A DNA stretch of 64,000 bases from Lachnospiraceae bacterium. GTDB lineage: Bacteria; Bacillota; Clostridia; Lachnospirales; Lachnospiraceae. Positions 58,861-64,000 of the stretch are shown here, one piece after another. The notes beneath the pieces are model-generated. The model did no database searches. It saw only the letters and a program-made list of their open reading frames with translations, and was not told where the DNA came from. Within the stretch, counting starts at the first letter, position 1, and each line of letters opens with the position of its first letter. The DNA lies in the NCBI GenBank assembly GCA_017408735.1, contig JAFQUB010000009.1:1-64000 (forward strand), given 5' to 3'. A program made the translations under genes and the position numbers.

Positions 58861-60222
58861 TTATATGTTACTAAGGTATTCTACAATTTTATCAAATCCC
58901 ATTCCGTGGGATGCTTTAATTACTATGGTATCTCCCTGTTTTAAAAGTGGTGCAATTTCTTTTAATACTTCTTCTCTTGTATTGTAATGAAGCACTACTC
59001 CTTTGGAAGACTTTCTGGCTTCTTCTGCCATATATTTGGAACGTTCTCCTACACAAAGCAATAAGTCTATGTCTTTTTCCCCTGCGTAACTTCCCACCTG
59101 ACCGTGTAACTGCAGTTCTTCTTCTCCCAATTCAAACATATCACCTAATATTGCAACTTTTCTGCCTTTTGATTTTGCAATAATATCCACCGCTGCTTTC
59201 ATGGACATTGGATTTGCATTGTAACAGTCATCTAAAATGGTAAAATGCTCTGTCTTAATGGTATTGTTTCTTCCTGCAATAGACTGGTAGCTTTCGATAC
59301 CTGCCTTAATCTCTTCGGCATTCAGACCTAACATTTTCCCAGCAATGGCACCTGCTAAGGCATTGGATACCATATGACCTCCGGCAATGGGAATATGTAC
59401 ATCTATGGTTTCTCCATCTGAAAAACATAAGGTAACTTCGGTTCCGTCCATACCTTTATCCACAATATTTTTTGCAAAACAAAAGTTTTCCCCAGAATCG
59501 CTTGCACTAAAGAACTTTGGGCTGCTTCCTTTTACATCATTTATGGTGCGAAGCTTATCATCATCACCATTTAAAATAACGCTTCCCTGTGGCTGTAAGC
59601 CTTCGAAAATCTCTGTTTTGGCTTTCAACACACCATCTCTGTCACCTAGGTTTTCTAAATGGCACTGTCCGATATTGGTAATAATGCACAAATCCGGTTG
59701 TGCAATTTTAGTAAGTCGGCTCATTTCTCCAAAATCGCTGATTCCCATTTCTAAAATAGCAATATCATCATCTTCCTGCACACGAAATACAGTGATTGGC
59801 AGTCCAATTTCATTATTGAAATTTCCTAAGGTTTTTGTAACTTTATACTTCTGTTCCAATATGGAAGCCACCATTTCTTTGGTACTGGTTTTTCCCACAC
59901 TTCCGGTAATTCCAATCACCTTGGCTTTCAGTGTCTTGCGATATCCTTCTGCAATATCCTTAATTGCCTGCAAGGTGGAATCCACTAAAATATAAGTTCC
60001 CAGAATTCCCTCTGCCTTTTCTACCAAAGCACACACAGCACCTTGTTCATAGGTTGCATTCACAAACTTATGACCATCTACTCTTTCTCCCGCAACTGCA
60101 ACAAACATGCTCCCCTGCTGTGCCTGACGGCTATCCAGTGTGATATTTGTGACTACCTTGTCTTTTTCTCCAATTACAGTTCCCCTACAAAATTCTGCAA
60201 TTCTTTCTACGGTAAGCTGCAT
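58861..60222 (-). CDS. murF: UDP-N-acetylmuramoyl-tripeptide-D-alanyl-D-alanine ligase MurF
   Basis: A 453-residue Mur ligase that adds D-Ala-D-Ala to the UDP-MurNAc tripeptide. It has the N-terminal uridine-binding domain (about 1-95), the ATP loop G-I-T-G-S-V-G-K-T-S-T-K-E, the N-x-x-N-E-I-G-L-P segment and the D-D-C-Y-N-A-N-P-M-S motif specific for MurF. It lies 9 bases after ddl, whose product is its substrate; the pair forms one operon. Confidence 0.96.
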   Translation of the reverse strand: MQLTVERIAEFCRGTVIGEKDKVVTNITLDSRQAQQGSMFVAVAGERVDGHKFVNATYEQGAVCALVEKAEGILGTYILVDSTLQAIKDIAEGYRKTLKAKVIGITGSVGKTSTKEMVASILEQKYKVTKTLGNFNNEIGLPITVFRVQEDDDIAILEMGISDFGEMSRLTKIAQPDLCIITNIGQCHLENLGDRDGVLKAKTEIFEGLQPQGSVILNGDDDKLRTINDVKGSSPKFFSASDSGENFCFAKNIVDKGMDGTEVTLCFSDGETIDVHIPIAGGHMVSNALAGAIAGKMLGLNAEEIKAGIESYQSIAGRNNTIKTEHFTILDDCYNANPMSMKAAVDIIAKSKGRKVAILGDMFELGEEELQLHGQVGSYAGEKDIDLLLCVGERSKYMAEEARKSSKGVVLHYNTREEVLKEIAPLLKQGDTIVIKASHGMGFDKIVEYLSNI

Positions 60223-60231
60223 AATTCCCTC

Positions 60232-61275
60232 CTACATTCTGTCCTTGGAAACTTCCAGAGAATCCATCACGATTTTTTCACATAATTCTTCAAAGGATAC
60301 CCCTTCTGCCGCTGCTTCCTGCGGTAACAGACTGGTAGCTGTCATTCCCGGCAATGTATTTGCTTCCAGACAATAAATTTCGTTATTTTCATCTAACAGA
60401 AAATCAATTCTTGCATATACCTGTAATTTTAATGCTCTGTAGGCATGTTCTGCTTCTTTTTGAAGCTTTTTCGTAATATCTTCAGGTAAATTGGCCGGAC
60501 ATGTTTCTTTTGTTTTCCCTGCCTGATATTTATTGGTATAATCGTAAAAGCCTTCTAAGGGTTCAATTTCAATTATCGGTAATGCTCTTCCATTCATTAC
60601 TCCAATAGAAAACTCTCTGCCGCTGACATATTCTTCTACCAGCACTTCATTTTCCAGTGCGAAAGCTGCTTCTAACGCCTTGTCGTATTCTTCCTGTGTT
60701 TTTGCAATGGTAACACCCACACTGGAACCACCACAACATGGCTTTACCACAGCACCGGAAAACGGCATTTCTTTCATTGGATTTTCTTTGGTAAATAATA
60801 CAGATTTCGGAGTTGGTACATTGTAATGAATGAAAATCTGTTTTGACAATCCCTTATCCATTGCCAAGGCACTTCCTAAGTAGCCTGCTCCTGTGTAAGC
60901 AATTCCCAACAAATCAAAGGCTGCCTGAATTTTTCCATCTTCTCCATTCTGTCCATGAAGCGCCATGAATGCAATATCAGCATTTTTGCAAAGTGTCAGT
61001 ACATTTGGTCCAAAGAAACTTTTTCTTGCTTCCTTTCTCTCTTTCACCAGTTTCTCCACTTCTTCCACTCTGCCGCTGAGGGCTTTGGCTGCCACATCCA
61101 CATCTGTCTGTGTCTGGTACAATTCCATAGGATTTTCACTTTCGTATCCCATAAATACATCTAACAACACTGCTTCATGTCCTTTGCTGCGCAATGCCTT
61201 ACATACCATCTTTCCCGAATTTAAAGAAACCTCCCTCTCTGTACTGGTACCCCCTGCTAATACGATGATTTTCAT
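60232..61275 (-). CDS. ddl: D-alanine-D-alanine ligase
   Basis: An ATP-grasp ligase of 347 residues making D-Ala-D-Ala for peptidoglycan. It starts I-V-L-A-G-G-T-S-T-E-R-E-V-S, and the core carries V-K-P-C-C-G-G-S-S-V-G-V. The metal-binding end has N-E-I-Y-C-L-E-A-N-T-L-P-G-M-T, and E-F-S-I-G is present. Length and motifs fit Ddl, including those that respond to cycloserine; I see no VanA-type D-lactate signature. It heads the ddl-murF operon from a good promoter. Confidence 0.95.
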   Translation of the reverse strand: MKIIVLAGGTSTEREVSLNSGKMVCKALRSKGHEAVLLDVFMGYESENPMELYQTQTDVDVAAKALSGRVEEVEKLVKERKEARKSFFGPNVLTLCKNADIAFMALHGQNGEDGKIQAAFDLLGIAYTGAGYLGSALAMDKGLSKQIFIHYNVPTPKSVLFTKENPMKEMPFSGAVVKPCCGGSSVGVTIAKTQEEYDKALEAAFALENEVLVEEYVSGREFSIGVMNGRALPIIEIEPLEGFYDYTNKYQAGKTKETCPANLPEDITKKLQKEAEHAYRALKLQVYARIDFLLDENNEIYCLEANTLPGMTATSLLPQEAAAEGVSFEELCEKIVMDSLEVSKDRM

Positions 61276-61309
61276 GTTTGTTCTTCCCTTCTATTTGATA
61301 TATGTAAAT

Positions 61310-61338
61310 ATTCTACACCATACGGTTTTGCTTTTCAA
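61310..61338 (-). promoter_or_regulatory. promoter of ddl-murF
   Basis: TTGAAA, 17 bp, TAGAAT on the minus strand, about 35 bp upstream of the ddl start. Confidence 0.65.
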
Positions 61339-61382
61339 CGGTTGCGTGGATAAAAATTCGAGGGAATTGGTTGGCAGGACGC

Positions 61383-62687
61383 TCATAGTTCTTGGTCAAA
61401 AGGAAGCATTACTTTTACAATAAATTCTCTATCCTCGTTTATACATTCCATAGTGCCGTTATACTTTCTTACAACATCTCCTACACTTTGCAATCCCCAT
61501 CCATGAAGAATTTTATTCTCTTTTGTTGTACTTGGAAAAATATCAAATTTCTTACCCTCATTACAAGGATTTATCACTTTAATAAATAAAAAGCAATTTA
61601 CCCTTCTTATCGTTAAACTAATTTTCTTATTCTCCTTTAACCTTTCAACCTCTTCAATAGCATTATCCAAAAGATTTGATAATATCGTGCACAAATCACT
61701 CGGTAATATATTGCTACTTTTCGGAAACTCAACATTTATATCTGATAAAATTTTCAGTTCATCCATTCGCTGCACTTTGCTATTGATAACAACATCTACC
61801 ACATCGACGCCAGTCCAAACGGTTTTAGACAAACTTAAAATAGGTTTACTAATTTCTTTTATATATGCTTTCGCTTCTGCTATATTTTCCCCATTTAACA
61901 ACTGATATAAAACATTTAAATGGTCATTCAAATCGTGATACATTTTTGAATTATTCATATATATTTCATTTAACGAATCATAATTATCCCTTAAAAGCTT
62001 GTTGCGCATCTCAAGAAAATTCATCTTGAGTTTTTCTTCCCTCCGCATAATCACATAATAAAAACCAAATATAATGGATGCCAAAAAGCATATTATAACA
62101 AACCACATCACAGGCATAGTATCATTAAATGCCTTCACTGCCTGATTTGACAAAAAAACGAATCCACAAAATCCAATTCCTGATGTCAGCAGAATGAAAT
62201 AAGCACCTTTAATATTCACGGGTATTTTTTGCAGTACTCTCTTTATACAAGCATACATTATCACCCACATAATTTTTATTGCTGAAATAACCATAGCCCG
62301 GATTGGACCTATACCGCTTATAATTTGAAGCAGTGTTTCAGAACCCTGATAAAAATGCGAAATCAGTGTTAATGCCAAAAAATCAAAGCTATTCATACAA
62401 AGCAAATAGAAACTAATCACCGAAAAAATAGTAATACAATTCAGCTTATAAATCAGCTTTGCAGATACACTTAAATATATGCTAACAATAATAATTGTAA
62501 AATAGGAAAACAATTCTATTCTATTACATAAAAGAACCATCAAAGTCCCTATGATAGCCATTATGACATCTGCACGTAAATTTTCACTTTTTCTCCTATC
62601 TTTAAAAATTGTTGATAGCACTAAATAAGCAACATATAGTTCTGTGAAACTGGCAAGAAATTCTATGGCAACATATAACATACTCAT
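61383..62687 (-). CDS. AgrC-type (GHKL) sensor histidine kinase
   Basis: A 434-residue kinase with about six membrane segments in residues 5-212. The phospho-accepting His (H251) lies in M-Y-H-D-L-N-D-H-L-N-V-L. A GHKL ATPase with L-S-N-L-L-D-N-A-I-E-E as N-box and W-G-L-Q-S-V as the late glycine box completes it. This is the AgrC/HPK10 arrangement, which usually senses peptides. The ATG at 62687 overlaps the regulator stop (ATGA); ATG 62681 is better spaced from AAAGG. No AgrB/AgrD-like genes are in view. Confidence 0.9.
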   Translation of the reverse strand: MSMLYVAIEFLASFTELYVAYLVLSTIFKDRRKSENLRADVIMAIIGTLMVLLCNRIELFSYFTIIIVSIYLSVSAKLIYKLNCITIFSVISFYLLCMNSFDFLALTLISHFYQGSETLLQIISGIGPIRAMVISAIKIMWVIMYACIKRVLQKIPVNIKGAYFILLTSGIGFCGFVFLSNQAVKAFNDTMPVMWFVIICFLASIIFGFYYVIMRREEKLKMNFLEMRNKLLRDNYDSLNEIYMNNSKMYHDLNDHLNVLYQLLNGENIAEAKAYIKEISKPILSLSKTVWTGVDVVDVVINSKVQRMDELKILSDINVEFPKSSNILPSDLCTILSNLLDNAIEEVERLKENKKISLTIRRVNCFLFIKVINPCNEGKKFDIFPSTTKENKILHGWGLQSVGDVVRKYNGTMECINEDREFIVKVMLPFDQEL

Positions 62688-63403
62688 ATCCTTTCACCCC
62701 AAAATTCACTAATTTTCTTTTTAATCTGTTCTATTTTTGCATGACTAGCAAATAATCGGATACCATTTTCCAATTCTACACTTCCATCTTTAATTTTCAT
62801 AATATATTGTATATTAACAATATTACCACGATCAACATAAACAAAATCTTCCGAATCCAATTCTTTAAAAACATTCGCCAGACTTTTCCGAACATACGTC
62901 ATACTTCCATCTGTTAGTGTTATAACAGATTTCTTCCCCTCACGCTCAATATATAGAATTTTTTGATGTGGAATTTTCTCAACCCTGCTTGGCATATTTA
63001 TATAATATACACGTTCTGACCTACTCCTTATAAGTTTTAGCGCATCATTTACTGCATGATTCAATCTCAAGTCAATGGAACTTTTTGGAACATAACGAAA
63101 TATTGACAATTCATAGGCATCCACAGCATATTTCGTATGTGATGTTATAAAGATAACAAGCGCCTCCGGTAAATATTTTTTTATATATTCTGCCAATTTC
63201 ATTCCATCCATATTTGGCATTTCTATATCACTTAAAATCAAGTCGAAATATTTTCCCTCTTCAATATCATATTGCAATAGTCTACTTTGAGAATACACGG
63301 AGATTGTTGCCAAAATTTTATTTTCTTTCAGCAATGAGTCCACTCTCTTTTTTAATTCAACTACAGATTTTTCGTCGTCATCACATATAGCAATATAAAT
63401 CAT
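62684..63403 (-). CDS. LytTR-family response regulator
   Basis: A 239-residue partner of the kinase. The receiver has C-D-D-D at 7-10, Asp in I-L-S-D-I-E-M-P-N-M-D-G and Lys in V-P-K-S. The LytTR domain is at about 135-235, with I-L-Y-I-E-R-E-G-K-K and the D-R-G-N-I-V-N segment. ATG 63403 follows GGAGGGG. It is encoded before, and overlaps, the kinase gene, the same transcription order as in many LytTR systems. Confidence 0.92.
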   Translation of the reverse strand: MIYIAICDDDEKSVVELKKRVDSLLKENKILATISVYSQSRLLQYDIEEGKYFDLILSDIEMPNMDGMKLAEYIKKYLPEALVIFITSHTKYAVDAYELSIFRYVPKSSIDLRLNHAVNDALKLIRSRSERVYYINMPSRVEKIPHQKILYIEREGKKSVITLTDGSMTYVRKSLANVFKELDSEDFVYVDRGNIVNIQYIMKIKDGSVELENGIRLFASHAKIEQIKKKISEFWGERI

Positions 63404-63456
63404 AACACCCCTCCTTTGTATATCCATTCTACATTATATCATTAATTATGTATTTT

Positions 63457-63990
63457 TCAATCCTCAAATGTGTAAAATATCCCTCTTGCTACATCGTGAA
63501 AAAAAGTTTCCTTTGTACTAATTACCAGTTCATATAAATCCTCAGTCACTTCACATTTATAATAAAAAATCCCCTTCTCCTTATTATTAATTTTGCTAAT
63601 TATATCATTTACCACCTCAGTAATTTTCATTTTTTGATGGGGAGATGCAGGCCACTTTCTAATCATACTTCTAACCTGACTCTTATTTAGCTTAATTTTC
63701 TTAGATGCATAAAATTTCTTCGGAAATTTCAGTTCCCTTGTTGTTCCTAACTGTTTCAAAATTTCATCGAATAGCTCTAAATTATCTTCATACGAAAACC
63801 CCATCTCCAAATATGCTTGAATATGTAACGTAGCTACTCTCAAATATTTTTTTTCATCAAAGTTTCTATAATACCAATAAAGTTGTGATACCGCATCGCT
63901 AAAAGTTTGTTTCACCGATATATTTTTATACTGTACACTCCCAGCTGCAAATTTGATTGCTTCAATATAACAAATTTCTTTTTCATCCAT
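63457..63990 (-). CDS. unrecognised protein, possibly continuing past the window
   Basis: A 177-residue helical, soluble and basic protein with no membrane segment or motif I can name. From ATG 63990 it reads to a stop at 63457, and the frame stays open to the window edge without a visible ribosome binding site, so the true start may lie outside. It is 53 bases upstream of the LytTR regulator and probably in its operon, which makes it a candidate input or target of that system. Confidence 0.55.
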   Translation of the reverse strand: MDEKEICYIEAIKFAAGSVQYKNISVKQTFSDAVSQLYWYYRNFDEKKYLRVATLHIQAYLEMGFSYEDNLELFDEILKQLGTTRELKFPKKFYASKKIKLNKSQVRSMIRKWPASPHQKMKITEVVNDIISKINNKEKGIFYYKCEVTEDLYELVISTKETFFHDVARGIFYTFED

Positions 63991-64000
63991 GCCATTTTTA

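Noticed and set aside
1-64000. CRISPR arrays, rRNA, tRNA, integrase or transposase genes
   Set aside because: I looked for regularly spaced repeats, conserved RNA stretches and mobile-element proteins and saw none.

Overview
The window is AT-rich DNA in which nearly all genes lie on the minus strand. Gene content points to a spore-forming, low-GC Gram-positive Clostridia, most likely a Lachnospiraceae-type gut anaerobe. The evidence is an alpha/beta-type SASP, spoIIR, a SipL-like DUF3794-LysM coat protein, a whiA-crh block, a tig-clpP-clpX-lon-engB block, an AI-2E-family permease, PadR-DUF2812 and LytTR/AgrC-type regulators, and strong AAGGAGG ribosome binding sites. I see no rRNA, tRNA, CRISPR array, prophage or intact insertion sequence. 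The family-level assignment is inference from gene content.

Layout. 0-5.3 kb: CarD-like regulator, then murB-rapZ-whiA-crh-like, then galE. 5.3-10 kb: a membrane GGDEF/EAL protein and pyruvate kinase. 10-14 kb: an SmtB/CzrA-like ArsR repressor with a HAD phosphatase, a plus-strand LytTR response regulator with tandem upstream repeats, and a PadR-DUF2812 pair under an operator-studded consensus promoter. 14-30 kb: a large signalling island. In transcription order it holds a long leader with an internal terminator, a PAS histidine kinase, a REC-HD protein, cheR, cheB, a stand-alone receiver, cheA, cheW, an MCP, a hybrid kinase with HPt, and a kinase-receiver-DegV fusion, followed by a permease. 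No flagellar gene is present here.

30-34.2 kb is an accessory patch: small exported or membrane proteins, a frameshifted paralogue, a LytTR response regulator and a 222-bp direct duplication carrying the 3' end of that regulator plus the promoter region that follows it. 34.2-41.5 kb: engB, lon, clpX, clpP and tig (protein quality control), an SASP gene with a sigma-G-like promoter, and an acidic lipoprotein. 41.8-49.7 kb: an AAA-ATPase/nuclease-like protein, asnS, an RsuA-type pseudouridine synthase, a secreted trigger-factor-like lipoprotein and cardiolipin synthase. 49.7-58 kb: DUF1934, GNAT, D-lactate dehydrogenase, an alpha/beta hydrolase, spoIIR (sigma-F-like promoter), GntR, ispE, and a PrcB-like lipoprotein with sipL (sigma-E-like promoter). 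58-61.3 kb: plsC-like, murF and ddl. 61.3-64 kb: an AgrC-type kinase with a LytTR regulator and an unrecognised protein that may run past the window edge.

The main candidates for something new are the histidine kinase-receiver-DegV fusion and the chemosensory operon feeding it, the attenuator-like leader in front of that operon, the LytTR-associated promoter duplication, the surface-anchored trigger-factor paralogue, and several unexplained hairpins and regulatory repeats.
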